A stretch of 25,771 bases of DNA. Source: an uncultured Oscillospiraceae bacterium (GTDB lineage: Bacteria; Bacillota; Clostridia; Oscillospirales; Oscillospiraceae). The notes beneath the pieces were generated by a model. That model did not search any database and was not told the origin of the DNA. It saw only the letters and a list, made by a program, of their open reading frames with translations. The stretch lies in the NCBI GenBank assembly GCA_910577915.1, contig CAJTOM010000035.1, positions 1 through 25,771 on the forward strand, read 5' to 3'. Shown in pieces: positions 15,832-22,389 of this stretch (position 1 is its first letter; every line of letters begins with the position of its first letter). A program made the translations under genes and the position numbers.

Positions 15832-16044
15832 CTAAAAAATTTTTTCCCGCCCCAGAAGATAGTCGGCAGATACCGCAAAGAAGTCTGCGATTTCCACCAG
15901 CGCGCGGATGGACGGCTCCTTTTCTCCGCGCTCATATTTGCCGATCATGTTCTTGCTCAGCCCGCAGCACTCCCCCAGGGCCTTGCGGTTCATCCGCCGG
16001 CGCTCCCGCAGGCGGCGCAGGCGGCGGGGAAATTCATGATTCAT
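15832..16044 (-). CDS. XRE-family HTH regulator at the early/late boundary
   Basis: The product has 70 residues from the ATG at 16044, with AGGAGG seven bases upstream. It is a single helix-turn-helix domain: FPRRLRRLRERRRMNRKALG, ECCGLSKNMIGKYERGEKEP and IRALVEIADFFAVSADYLLG. Such single-domain Cro/CI-type proteins bind operators as dimers. Its place, last in the early unit and directly before the gap that precedes terS, suggests that it controls the early-to-late switch. It is distinct from the Cro-like protein at 21044-21253. Target sites are unknown; the stem-loops at 15712-15831 are candidates. Confidence 0.85.
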   Translation of the reverse strand: MNHEFPRRLRRLRERRRMNRKALGECCGLSKNMIGKYERGEKEPSIRALVEIADFFAVSADYLLGREKIF

Positions 16045-16273
16045 TGCACACCTCCTGTAAGGCCGGGCTCGGGAAGCTGCGGCCGCCCGCGTCTTCCCGC
16101 CTCTCCGGGCACCATGCGGGAACATAGGGCAGATAGCGTCCGTTTCCCACGGCATATCCCCTGCACCGCCCCGGCGCAAAGCACCTGGCCCAGAGCGCGC
16201 CGTTTGGCTGCGGCTCGTTCACGATATGGCCGCAGCCCGCGCACGTCCTGGACCAGTCCGCCCCGGCGCTCAA
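16034..16273 (-). CDS. Small Cys-rich, probably zinc-binding phage protein
   Basis: The product has 79 residues. A TTG at 16273 serves as start, with GGAGG seven bases upstream and overlap with the previous stop (TTGA). The product shows CAGCGHIVNEPQPNGALWA, then RCFAPGRCRGY and a closing YLPYVPAWCPER. The CxxC and CxxxxC spacings indicate one small zinc-ribbon-like unit. Proteins of this pattern, with (I/V)NEP and YxPAWCP, are common conserved hypotheticals in Clostridia phages, near replication genes. No function is known. The stop lies inside the start region of the HTH gene (overlap of 11 bases). Confidence 0.7.
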   Translation of the reverse strand: MSAGADWSRTCAGCGHIVNEPQPNGALWARCFAPGRCRGYAVGNGRYLPYVPAWCPERREDAGGRSFPSPALQEVCNES

Positions 16274-16686
16274 CGGCCATCCTCCGATCTTCCCATGATA
16301 AAAAGAAATTCTTCCGGCGAGAGGCCCGGCCTGTTCGCTTCACCGGCCGCCGTTGGGATTCCAGCTTTTTTGCGCCGTTCCATCACGACGCCGTGCCGCT
16401 TCCGCAGCGGGTCCATGTAGCGGTGATCGTCCCGCGCAGAGAGCGGGCTGTCCCTCCTGCGTGCATGTTCCTGCAAAGGCGGGCAGAGCGCGGCGATCTT
16501 CTGCGGGTCCGGAAAGTGTTCATTCGCCCGCAGCAGCTTGAGAAGAGCCTGTTTTACATCGCCCCGCCCATACGGCTCCAGAATCAGCAGCCATGCCTTT
16601 TTGAGCGTATTGCTGCCGGTTTTCGGAGAATTTGGAAAATACAGCTTCAGGAGGTCAAACAAACCGTCCATATCCTTCTCGGTCAT
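16270..16686 (-). CDS. Helicase-loader-like replication protein
   Basis: The product has 138 residues from the ATG at 16686, with a GAGAGGGG site upstream; the frame is open further but without a good start. The first 60 residues (MDGLFDLLKLYFPN, AWLLILEPYGRGDVKQALLK) are helical, and the pattern 'LLKLYFPN' with 'FPDPQKIAALCPP' recalls G39P-type loader/inhibitor proteins that bring the replicative helicase to the origin. The C-terminus is basic. The neighbouring DUF6291 gene supports a replication role. Homology is from pattern recognition only, so moderate confidence. Confidence 0.62.
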   Translation of the reverse strand: MTEKDMDGLFDLLKLYFPNSPKTGSNTLKKAWLLILEPYGRGDVKQALLKLLRANEHFPDPQKIAALCPPLQEHARRRDSPLSARDDHRYMDPLRKRHGVVMERRKKAGIPTAAGEANRPGLSPEEFLFIMGRSEDGR

Positions 16687-16724
16687 AACGCCCCTCTCTC
16701 GAAGACGGCGATACGGCACCTCAT

Positions 16725-17144
16725 CTATCTCAGTCTTCCGGTAGAACGTATCGTCGTTTTCCGTTTAGAACAATCTCTCGTATCTTGATTAGACTGGGAG
16801 ATAGATTCTTCGTCTTTGTCTTCGTCTTCGTCTTCGCTTTGGCTTGTTTCGCTTTCTGAAAAAGCGGCCGGTTTTATTGAAGGCGGGCGATTTTTAGGCC
16901 TGCCGCCTTTCCGGCCGTTTTCGGCGTTCTGCCTGCACTGGGCTTCATAGTTGATTTTCGCCCTGTCAATATCGTCAGCTATAAAATCAAACGCAATAGA
17001 TTCCCGTCCCGCAAGCTCCTGCCGCTCGCCAGTGCTGCTGTACATCATCAGCGCCCGGAATAGCCGCCCTAACTCTTGATCCGTCAACTTCTCGCATTTT
17101 TTAAAATAGCTGTGATAACAGGGGAAATATTCTCTGTCCGCCAT
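16725..17144 (-). CDS. DUF6291-like protein, possible replisome organiser
   Basis: The product has 139 residues. The opening (REYFPCYHSYFKKCEKLTDQ, ELGRLFRALMMYSSTGE) and AFDFIADDIDRAKINYEAQC fit DUF6291, a family found in phage replication modules, often as the N-terminal part of replisome organisers. RKGGRPKN is a typical basic hinge. From about residue 98 the chain is a Ser/Glu/Asp-rich linker made by a GAAGAC hexamer repeat (about 16806-16840), and it ends in a basic tail without a folded domain. The longer C-terminal domain of many relatives is missing, so the protein may be truncated or may work with the next gene. Confidence 0.75.
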   Translation of the reverse strand: MADREYFPCYHSYFKKCEKLTDQELGRLFRALMMYSSTGERQELAGRESIAFDFIADDIDRAKINYEAQCRQNAENGRKGGRPKNRPPSIKPAAFSESETSQSEDEDEDKDEESISQSNQDTRDCSKRKTTIRSTGRLR

Positions 17145-17174
17145 GTGCCGCCCGCCTACATGTCCATCCTGCTC

Positions 17175-17864
17175 TTATTGCGCAGGTAATTGATACACAT
17201 GATCCTTCTCCTTATGTTGGTGTAAAAACACATATTCGCTACTCGGCCCGGCGTTCCGGGCCAGCCACTCCAGCGCCCGTTCCCGGCTCAGATGGGTCTG
17301 CGCGGCCCTGGCCTCGTAGGCGAACTCTCCTCGGGCCAGCTTGTCCGCTGTGCGGGCCTCGATCTCCGCCTGGGTGTGGTTGGCCTCGATCAGATAGCAG
17401 CCGCAGCCCTTGGCCTCGATGTGGGCAAGGGTGCTGGTGTCGGTGGCGTAGAAAAGCCGCTCTCCCCCGCGCTGCACCTCCCAGCCGCAGTTCGGCACAT
17501 CGTGTATCAATGGAACGGGGCGGACAGCGGCAAAGCCGCTGTAAATGAGCGCGCGGCCAGTCTCTCCGGACGCGGCCGGGCCTGCGGCGTCTATCACCCG
17601 TGTATCCACCCCGGCCGCCAGCAAATGCGGAACCATCCACCCGCAGCATGCCCACCGCAGGGCGGGCCGCTCCCGGTGGAGCGCCCGCACCGCAGCGGCA
17701 TTGAAATGGTCCCCGTGCTCGTGCGTCAGAAGCACCAGCCGCAGGCGTTGGATGTACCCGCTCTCCCGCAGCTTCTTCATGGGCACGCCGCAGTCAATGA
17801 GGATTTCGCCGCCGATGACCACGGCGTTGCCGCTGGAGCCGGTGGCGAGGATGTCATAGGTCAT
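17175..17864 (-). CDS. MBL-fold metallo-hydrolase
   Basis: The product has 229 residues of the metallo-beta-lactamase fold. An N-terminal YDILATGSSGNAVVIGGEIL leads to the metal motif THEHGDH (His48, His50, Asp52, His53). A later His appears in PLIHDVPNCGW and an Asp in FYATDTSTLAH, followed by EANHT and a closing VYLHQHKE-like segment. The SSGNA opening is typical of the YycJ/WalJ-like and phage-borne group, which includes nucleases acting on DNA ends. In phages it accompanies recombination genes, as here. The ATG overlaps the upstream gene by 11 bases. Substrate unknown. Confidence 0.86.
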   Translation of the reverse strand: MTYDILATGSSGNAVVIGGEILIDCGVPMKKLRESGYIQRLRLVLLTHEHGDHFNAAAVRALHRERPALRWACCGWMVPHLLAAGVDTRVIDAAGPAASGETGRALIYSGFAAVRPVPLIHDVPNCGWEVQRGGERLFYATDTSTLAHIEAKGCGCYLIEANHTQAEIEARTADKLARGEFAYEARAAQTHLSRERALEWLARNAGPSSEYVFLHQHKEKDHVYQLPAQ

Positions 17865-18684
17865 GCAGGCCCACCTTCTCGACGGGGCCCGGCGTCTCCT
17901 GCGGCTCCTCTGCGGCGGGCCGGAGCTTGTCCATAAAGTAGTCGCTGCCGATCACGCCGTCCTTCAGGCTGCGGTACACCTTCCCCAGCCGGATCACGTC
18001 CGCCTCGGAGAACGCCTCCACGCTTTTCCCGATGTAGCCCCGCAGCGCCTCCGCGCTTACGCCAAAATCATTCTGAAAGGCGTCGGCCATCGCCTTGATC
18101 CGCTCATCCAAGGGGACCTTGTTGGACCTCAGCGTCAGCTCGCACTGCTTCATGGCCATGTCCACCACATCCCCCGGGATAACCCCGAGGATGCAGGCCC
18201 GCAGCCGCCGCGCCCCCTGGTTGGCTACCATCTCGTAGATGTCGCGGGGATCGGCCAGCGGGAAGCTGCCCTTCTTGGTCTGCCGGACGTGGGGGACGGT
18301 AAAAATCTTGCTCTGCCTGGTGTTGGTCTCCAGATCCCACGCGTAGGACATAACCTGGCTCTCGCCGTTTTTCTGCTCCAGCTCAATTACGCCGTAGTCA
18401 ATATTCCCCCAGTTCTGGGCAAGCGCCTCCGCCAGCCGGATGCTCGGACCGGTGACGGTTTCACCGCCGCGCGGGTACTCATACGCGGCGTCCCTCGCAA
18501 GGGTCTCGCGGGCGCACGCCGCCAGGATGCGGTCGGCGCTGGCCCGTTCGTCCCTGGGGAACTGCTTGGCGACCACCATAGCGGCCTGGACCTCCTGGGC
18601 CTGCCTGCTGAGCATCATCACAGACGCCGCGCCCAGCGCCGGGGCGCCGCCGCCTCCGCCGGAGAATACGTTCAGTTCATTCAT
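17854..18684 (-). CDS. Conserved phage protein, probable recombination/ssDNA-annealing role
   Basis: The product has 276 residues. After a Gly-rich start comes a strongly patterned core: QAAMVVAKQFPRDERASADR, YEYPRGGETVTGPSIRLAE, NWGNIDYGVIELEQ, VMSYAWDLETNTRQ, then DPRDIYEMVANQGARRLRA and ILGVIPGDVVDMAMKQCE. I recognise this as a widespread phage family without firm name, which lies where RecT or other annealing proteins are expected: next to DUF1351 and an MBL-fold protein. A recombination or DNA-annealing function is therefore inference. The C-terminal 40 residues are a Pro/Glu-rich tail. The start overlaps the DUF1351 stop by eight bases. Confidence 0.7.
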   Translation of the reverse strand: MNELNVFSGGGGGAPALGAASVMMLSRQAQEVQAAMVVAKQFPRDERASADRILAACARETLARDAAYEYPRGGETVTGPSIRLAEALAQNWGNIDYGVIELEQKNGESQVMSYAWDLETNTRQSKIFTVPHVRQTKKGSFPLADPRDIYEMVANQGARRLRACILGVIPGDVVDMAMKQCELTLRSNKVPLDERIKAMADAFQNDFGVSAEALRGYIGKSVEAFSEADVIRLGKVYRSLKDGVIGSDYFMDKLRPAAEEPQETPGPVEKVGLHDL

Positions 18685-19504
18685 ACCGGATACCCTCCCG
18701 ATTCAAAAATTCTTTCAGCTTGCGAAGCTGGGATTTTGCCGCTCTGACAGTAAACGTGCATTCAACGGCGGGCTCCGGCGCTTCCGCAGCCACCGGCGCG
18801 CCCAGCGCCTCCACCCGGCGGACCATCTCCGCCTCCCGCTCCCGCTCTGCCCTGCGGGCCTCCTGGGCTGCTCTCTGTACCGCCATGCGCCGGCGGCGCT
18901 CAGAAACAGCGTAAAGGGCTTCCGCTTCGTCAAGAGTTTCTTTGAACTCCACCATGATTTCTGCTGGATTGTCCATACGGCTGATCCGGTTGACGCTCTC
19001 ACTCACGCCGCGCACGAACGCCGCCAGCTGCTTGCGAAGCTTTCCGGGGGTCTTGGCCTTTGCAGAGGCCATATCCACCTTGATGCCGGCCCGGTCATAT
19101 GTAAGCCATTCCAGGTGATAGACAGCGCACAGCTCGTCAAAATAGTCCCGAAGGCCCTCCTCGCAGGTGCGTTTGATCTCCGATTCTACATCGTCAATCT
19201 TCTTTTTCATGGCCGCGTCCGCCGACTGGAAAGCGTCGGAAACGCACGCCTTATATACGGCCTCGAACTGCTCATAGGGCTCTAAAACCGCCCTTTTTGC
19301 GTCCTTGCGCTGGTCCTCCAGAATGCCGAATTCCTGGCGCAGCTTCGCCCGCTCCTCCTTGACCGCTTGGATGGTTTCAGCCGTGCAAACCATCGCCTTG
19401 GCATAGGAAACGCGCCGGTCAATTGATTCCTTTACGGTCCGCAGCCGCTCCTCGATCTCCGGCAGCTGCTTGACGGCGATCAGTTCGCCGGTCACAGTGT
19501 CCAT
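18677..19504 (-). CDS. DUF1351 protein
   Basis: The product has 275 residues from the ATG at 19504, preceded by AGGAGGAG at five to six bases. It opens MDTVTGELIAVKQLPEIEER, continues MVCTAETIQAVKEERAKLRQ and AVLEPYEQFEAVYKACVSDA, and is a long helical protein with coiled coils; these are the hallmarks of DUF1351, found with phage recombination genes. It ends with a small basic domain (RAAKSQLRKLKEFLNREGI), similar to the end of RecT-associated proteins. The frame is open upstream for another 63 codons, to an ATG at 19693 with its own good ribosome site, so a longer form is possible (see the next entry). Confidence 0.85.
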   Translation of the reverse strand: MDTVTGELIAVKQLPEIEERLRTVKESIDRRVSYAKAMVCTAETIQAVKEERAKLRQEFGILEDQRKDAKRAVLEPYEQFEAVYKACVSDAFQSADAAMKKKIDDVESEIKRTCEEGLRDYFDELCAVYHLEWLTYDRAGIKVDMASAKAKTPGKLRKQLAAFVRGVSESVNRISRMDNPAEIMVEFKETLDEAEALYAVSERRRRMAVQRAAQEARRAEREREAEMVRRVEALGAPVAAEAPEPAVECTFTVRAAKSQLRKLKEFLNREGIRYE

Positions 19505-19693
19505 GCGCTCCTCCTCTCCAGGCCGCGCCGTCTCCATGCACCGCTCATGGCAGAGCAGGCCGTCCGCGCTCCAGGCGGCCTCCTCCTCCGGCCAGATAAA
19601 ATCGCCGCAGACGGCGCACTCCGGCGCGTTGTCCGGCGGGGCGCGGAAGCCGAAGCCGGGGCCCCAGCGGTCCCGGCGGGGGACGTACCTCAT
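19505..19693 (-). CDS. In-frame zinc-finger-like segment upstream of DUF1351 (N-terminal extension)
   Basis: An ATG at 19693, preceded by GGGAGG and overlapping the upstream stop (ATGA), opens 63 codons that run without a stop into the DUF1351 ATG at 19504. The segment reads RWGPGFGFRAPPDNAPECAV, then CGDFIWPEEEAAWSADGLLC and HERCME. The CxxC...CxxxC/H arrangement is a LIM- or treble-clef-like zinc site, as in separate small phage proteins. Here the separate gene seems to have lost its stop and become fused. Translation from 19693 would give a 338-residue fusion ending at 18677; translation from 19504 would give DUF1351 alone. Confidence 0.6.
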
Positions 19694-20283
19694 GGCGCGC
19701 CCTCCCGCCGCACCCACACCGCCGCCTCCCGCGCCCCGAAGGCCTCCGCCTCCCGGTGGGTCCCCATGCACAGGTCCACGTGCCGGCCCGTCACCCCGGT
19801 GTCTGCGGCCAGGTACTGCTGTCCGTCGATAATCAATGTACTGCCCAGGGGAATCACAGCGGGGTCCACCGCCGCGACCCCCGGCCCCGCCGGGAGGCCC
19901 GCAGCCGTCAGGCCGTCGGCGTATATCCCGCAGCACGCCTCACAGGGGCAGTAGGCCGTGACGGTGCACGTGCCGGCGTACTCCCAGACGCCAATGGCCT
20001 CGTAGGCCGCCGCCTGGGCGGCCCGGTCCGCCTGCTCCTGGGCCGCGCTGAGCGCCAGCGCCCCCAGCGCCCGCACCGCCTGGTCCCGCACTTGCTCCGC
20101 CCGCTGGAGCTGGGCCTGATACCGGGCCTCCCGCGCCGCCCACGCCCGGCGGTCCAGCTGGCGGGCCCCGCAGGTGGACAGGTTGACCGAGAGGGACAGG
20201 ACGAACAGGCCCAGGGCCGCCGTCCGCCAGCGGGCCGCCCGGCGGCGGAGCGCCAAGCGCCTGGTCAGTTCGTATGTACGCAT
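19690..20283 (-). CDS. Membrane-anchored 3D-domain protein
   Basis: The product has 197 residues. Basic residues then a hydrophobic segment (about 23-37, ALGLFVLSLSVNLST) make one membrane anchor. A coiled-coil stalk follows (about 45-95). The C-terminal 90 residues are a 3D domain: GTCTVTAYCPCEACCG, a LPAGPGVAAVDPAVIPLGS stretch, then LAADTGVTGRHVDLCMG and AEAFG. The Asp residues in VDP, ADTG and VDL are the '3D' signature of MltA-like wall enzymes, such as YabE/YocH. It would therefore act on peptidoglycan outside the membrane. An early, not late, position is notable. The gene overlaps both neighbours. Confidence 0.85.
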   Translation of the reverse strand: MRTYELTRRLALRRRAARWRTAALGLFVLSLSVNLSTCGARQLDRRAWAAREARYQAQLQRAEQVRDQAVRALGALALSAAQEQADRAAQAAAYEAIGVWEYAGTCTVTAYCPCEACCGIYADGLTAAGLPAGPGVAAVDPAVIPLGSTLIIDGQQYLAADTGVTGRHVDLCMGTHREAEAFGAREAAVWVRREGAP

Positions 20284-20489
20284 GACGCCTCCCTCTGCCC
20301 GGCCAGGGCGGCGGGGTTCACCAGGGGGCGGCGGCCCACCTCCTCCGGCGGCAGGGCGCGGAAGGTGCCGGTTACGGTGAGGTTTTCGCGCTTGGCCAGG
20401 GCGTCCGCCAGAAAGCGGGCCATGCGCTCCACCGTGGCCGGACTGGGGGGCTGCTGGACGGTGAAGACGCAGCGGATTTCTCTTGCCAT
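20265..20489 (-). CDS. Small protein, unknown
   Basis: The product has 74 residues from the ATG at 20489, with GGAGG seven to eight bases upstream. It begins MAREIRCVFTVQQPPSPATV, followed by a helix (ERMARFLADALAKRENL) and a short beta part. The 3' end overlaps the 3D-domain gene by 19 bases. The size, ribosome site and overlaps support a real gene of the early unit. I recognise no function. Confidence 0.6.
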   Translation of the reverse strand: MAREIRCVFTVQQPPSPATVERMARFLADALAKRENLTVTGTFRALPPEEVGRRPLVNPAALAGQREASCVHTN

Positions 20490-20502
20490 GGGGGTTCCTC
20501 CT

Positions 20503-20610
20503 TTACAGATGGATGGGGGACGGGGCCGGCTCCCCGGCCTGCCGGGCCTGGCAGCGCGCCGGAATGCCGGCGGTCTGGCCCCTGGGCCGGGGTGCGCGTA
20601 TGGTTTTCAT
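20503..20610 (-). CDS. Very small basic protein, tentative
   Basis: This frame has 35 codons, starting MKTIRAPRPRGQTAGIPARC at an ATG at 20610 with a strong AAGGAGG five bases upstream. The product is basic and Pro/Ala-rich with no predicted fold. It would be the first gene of the leftward early unit. The ribosome site is the main support; the coding potential alone is poor. Confidence 0.42.
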   Translation of the reverse strand: MKTIRAPRPRGQTAGIPARCQARQAGEPAPSPIHL

Positions 20611-20620
20611 GGGTCCCTCC

Positions 20621-20649
20621 TTGTTTTTTGCGCCGCCGCCCTGTATACT
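20621..20649 (+). promoter_or_regulatory. Sigma-A-type promoter, rightward
   Basis: TTGTTT (20621-20626), a 17-base spacer and TATACT (20644-20649). It points toward two small + strand reading frames at 20707 and 20819. The -35 is imperfect; the -10 is near consensus. Confidence 0.5.
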
Positions 20650-20706
20650 GGAGGCGGAGGCTGCGTTTTTTCGGCGTGAATTTGGTGAAAAGCGCGGGGA
20701 AGTGGA

Positions 20707-20772
20707 ATGAATCAGGCAGACCGGAAAATCGACACGCTCCTCAGAGCTCTGAGGGAGGACCTGCGGGGCTGA
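20707..20772 (+). CDS. Possible 21-residue leader peptide
   Basis: The frame reads MNQADRKIDTLLRALREDL and ends RG. A GGGGAAG-type site precedes the ATG and the promoter at 20621-20649 lies about 57 bases upstream. The product would be one amphipathic helix. It may be a leader peptide for the next gene or a chance frame. Confidence 0.35.
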   Translation: MNQADRKIDTLLRALREDLRG

Positions 20773-20818
20773 GGGCGGCGCGCCGGCTGTCATCATCCTA
20801 AAGAAAGGAGCGCTGCGC

Positions 20819-20965
20819 ATGGCAGAGCAGGAAGTCAAGCTGGCCCAAAAGGCCCAGCTGTATGATCTTCGCCTGATGTTCACAAGCGGCGGCAAGGACG
20901 CCTACACGACGCAGGAGATCGTGGAGCTGCTGGACAGGATCGCAATGGAAAAGGACCAGCAGTGA
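20819..20965 (+). CDS. Small + strand phage protein (48 residues), unknown
   Basis: The frame opens MAEQEVKLAQKAQLYDLRLM and ends YTTQEIVELLDRIAMEKDQQ. AAAGGAG lies eight bases before the ATG. The product is acidic and consists of two amphipathic helices, with a YTTQEIVELLD pattern like small proteins of Clostridia phages near the immunity region. A GC hairpin (20974-20993) closes the unit. It is on the opposite strand to both flanking genes, and is missed by a simple length cut-off. Function unknown, perhaps regulatory. Confidence 0.68.
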   Translation: MAEQEVKLAQKAQLYDLRLMFTSGGKDAYTTQEIVELLDRIAMEKDQQ

Positions 20966-20973
20966 CCCAGGGG

Positions 20974-20993
20974 GGGGCGGCGCAGGCCGCCCC
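20974..20993 (+). terminator. GC hairpin between convergent units
   Basis: GGGGCGGC (20974-20981), loop GCAG, GCCGCCCC (20986-20993), then TTCTCCC. A perfect 8-bp stem nine bases after the 48-residue gene and about 50 bases past the end of the Cro-like gene on the other strand. It may work in both directions. The U-tract is weak. Confidence 0.55.
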
Positions 20994-21043
20994 TTCTCCC
21001 ATTATGGGGGCGTTCACGCCGCTTCCCGCCCCCTCCGCCGCCC

Positions 21044-21253
21044 CTAGGCCGTGGCCGGCGCGGTCTCCAAAAGCTGCTCCAGGCTGACCCCCAGGCCCTG
21101 CGCCAGCCGCTGGGCGGTGTCCTTGGAGCAGCTCTTCCCGTTCTTGATGGCCGTCACGGTCCCGCGGCTCAGGCCGCTCCGTTCTGCCAGCTCGTACACC
21201 TTCAGGCCGCTGCCCGCCAGGGCGGCCGCCAGCCGTTCCCGGTCGATTCGCAT
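21044..21253 (-). CDS. Cro-like XRE regulator
   Basis: The product has 69 residues from the ATG at 21253 with a GAGG site nine to ten bases upstream. It is one helix-turn-helix domain: RERLAAALAGSGLKVYELAE, RSGLSRGTVTAIKNGKSCSK and a third part LAQGLGVSLEQLLE. It diverges from the CI-like repressor at 21388, and the strong promoter at 21292-21320 drives it. Position and size are those of Cro: it would repress the repressor promoter and open lytic growth. The early genes to its left probably lie on the same leftward transcript, unless the 20974-20993 hairpin stops it. Confidence 0.86.
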   Translation of the reverse strand: MRIDRERLAAALAGSGLKVYELAERSGLSRGTVTAIKNGKSCSKDTAQRLAQGLGVSLEQLLETAPATA

Positions 21254-21284
21254 GCTGCATCACCTCGATTCACTCAAAAGATTG

Positions 21285-21297
21285 TATAACTGTTATA
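21285..21297. promoter_or_regulatory. Candidate operator over the leftward -10
   Basis: TATAAC-T-GTTATA is a perfect 13-base palindrome that overlaps the -10 of the Cro-side promoter. A repressor bound here would block that promoter. Confidence 0.5.
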
Positions 21298-21320
21298 GCA
21301 CATGCATTTGCGCGTGTCAA
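21292..21320 (-). promoter_or_regulatory. Strong leftward early promoter
   Basis: On the - strand: TTGACA (21320-21315), 17-base spacer, TATAAC (21297-21292). The match to the sigma-A consensus is near perfect. It drives the Cro-like gene at 21253 and probably the early genes. Confidence 0.75.
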
Positions 21321-21327
21321 GAGGAAG

Positions 21328-21341
21328 AGCAAACTTTTGCT
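21328..21341. promoter_or_regulatory. Candidate operator between the divergent promoters
   Basis: AGCAAA-CT-TTTGCT is a perfect 14-base palindrome. It lies just upstream of the leftward -35 and touches the possible rightward -35 at 21341. Its sequence differs from the palindrome at 21285, so the two may bind different proteins (CI-like and Cro-like). Confidence 0.5.
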
Positions 21342-21369
21342 TGATTATTTGGCGGGGATGTGGTAAGGT
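21341..21369 (+). promoter_or_regulatory. Possible rightward repressor promoter
   Basis: TTGATT (21341-21346), 17-base spacer, TAAGGT (21364-21369); a TATAGT follows at 21369-21374 with worse spacing. It is weaker than the leftward promoter, as expected for lysogenic maintenance. Confidence 0.4.
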
Positions 21370-21387
21370 ATAGTGGAGGTGAGAGCT

Positions 21388-21388
21388 A
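21388..21388 (+). promoter_or_regulatory. Start choice of the repressor
   Basis: The ATG at 21388 has GGAGG eight bases upstream. The upstream in-frame start at 21373 would contain this ribosome site and is rejected. Confidence 0.6.
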
Positions 21389-22362
21389 TGACGATTGGAC
21401 AGCGGATACGGGCGGCACGAAAAAAGGCCGGCATGACGCAGAGGCAGCTGGCGGACAAACTCGGCATTCCCTACCAGAGCATCGGGCAGTGGGAGAACGA
21501 CCAGCGCAACCCTAAGATCACAACCCTCCAGCGCATCGCCGGTGCGCTGGGCGTCCACGTCTTTGATCTGACGGGGATCGGGGCGGAGTTTGACCGGTAC
21601 TCCTACGACCTGACCGGCGTGCAGTTCCCCCCCGGCATGCCGGCCGCCGAGCGGGAGCGGCGGGTGGAGCGGCTGTCCAAGATAGATTGCCGCAGCGCCT
21701 ACAGCATGCTCACCAGCGAGGAGGTCCAGCGGTTCTGGGCGCTGCTCCGCGAGGAGGCCGCCCAGGAGAAGGCGGCGGCGCCCTACTCGAGCGCGGCCAT
21801 GGAGCTGGCGCGGGACTACGACGAGCGGCTGGACGCCTGGGGGCGGAAACAGGTCCGCTCCACCGCCGACGTTGAGATCGCCCGCTGCGAGGACGAGTCC
21901 CGCTTCATGGAGGAGGCCGCCCCGCCGGAGGAGGAGCCCAAGGTCATCCCCCTCTACTGGAGCCCCGCCGCCGCCGGGCTGGCCGCGCCCATCCTGGGGG
22001 ACGATTACGACCACTACGTGCTCACGGCGGAGGACCCCCAGGGGGCCGTCTTTGCCATCAGGGTCCAGGGGGACTCCATGGAGCCCCACTTCCCCGACGG
22101 GTCCACCGTCTTTTGCAGCAAGGACCCCCTCCAGGACGGGGACATCGGCGTATTCTGCCTGGACGGGGAGAGCTTTATCAAGCAGTACCACCACGACCAG
22201 GGCCTGGGCATGACCTACCTCTTCAGCCTGAACCGGGACCGGGCGGACGCGGATAAGCTCATCACCCGCACCAGCGGCCAGTCGCTGACCTGCTTCGGCA
22301 GGGTGATGACGAAGCGGCGCTACCCCCTTCCTGGGGTGGAGAAGGGGTATGGACGGTGGTAA
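21388..22362 (+). CDS. CI/LexA-type phage repressor with S24 peptidase
   Basis: The product has 324 residues. Residues 2-60 are an XRE helix-turn-helix (RIRAARKKAGMTQRQLADKL, IPYQSIGQWENDQRNPKI). A helical linker of about 120 residues follows, longer than usual and rich in Glu/Ala. The C-terminal third is an S24 peptidase: the nucleophile Ser230 lies in QGDSMEP, the general base Lys265 in SFIKQY, and the self-cleavage pair Ala196-Gly197 is in PAAAGLAAP. RecA-stimulated self-cleavage after DNA damage should therefore release lytic promoters. It faces the Cro-like gene and leads a + strand lysogeny unit with the Uma2-like and integrase genes. Confidence 0.93.
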   Translation: MTIGQRIRAARKKAGMTQRQLADKLGIPYQSIGQWENDQRNPKITTLQRIAGALGVHVFDLTGIGAEFDRYSYDLTGVQFPPGMPAAERERRVERLSKIDCRSAYSMLTSEEVQRFWALLREEAAQEKAAAPYSSAAMELARDYDERLDAWGRKQVRSTADVEIARCEDESRFMEEAAPPEEEPKVIPLYWSPAAAGLAAPILGDDYDHYVLTAEDPQGAVFAIRVQGDSMEPHFPDGSTVFCSKDPLQDGDIGVFCLDGESFIKQYHHDQGLGMTYLFSLNRDRADADKLITRTSGQSLTCFGRVMTKRRYPLPGVEKGYGRW

Positions 22363-22389
22363 GAGCGTTTGAGCGGAAAGGAGATTGCA

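Noticed and set aside
19505..19936. Upstream extension of the DUF1351 frame beyond 19693
   Set aside because: Residues before the ATG at 19693 lie over the 3D-domain gene in another frame and are Gly-rich noise. Only the part from 19693 is credible.
20503..20895. - strand frame of 130 codons
   Set aside because: Most of it is antisense to the 48-residue + gene, with a Ser/Pro-rich product. Only the last 35 codons have a proper ribosome site.
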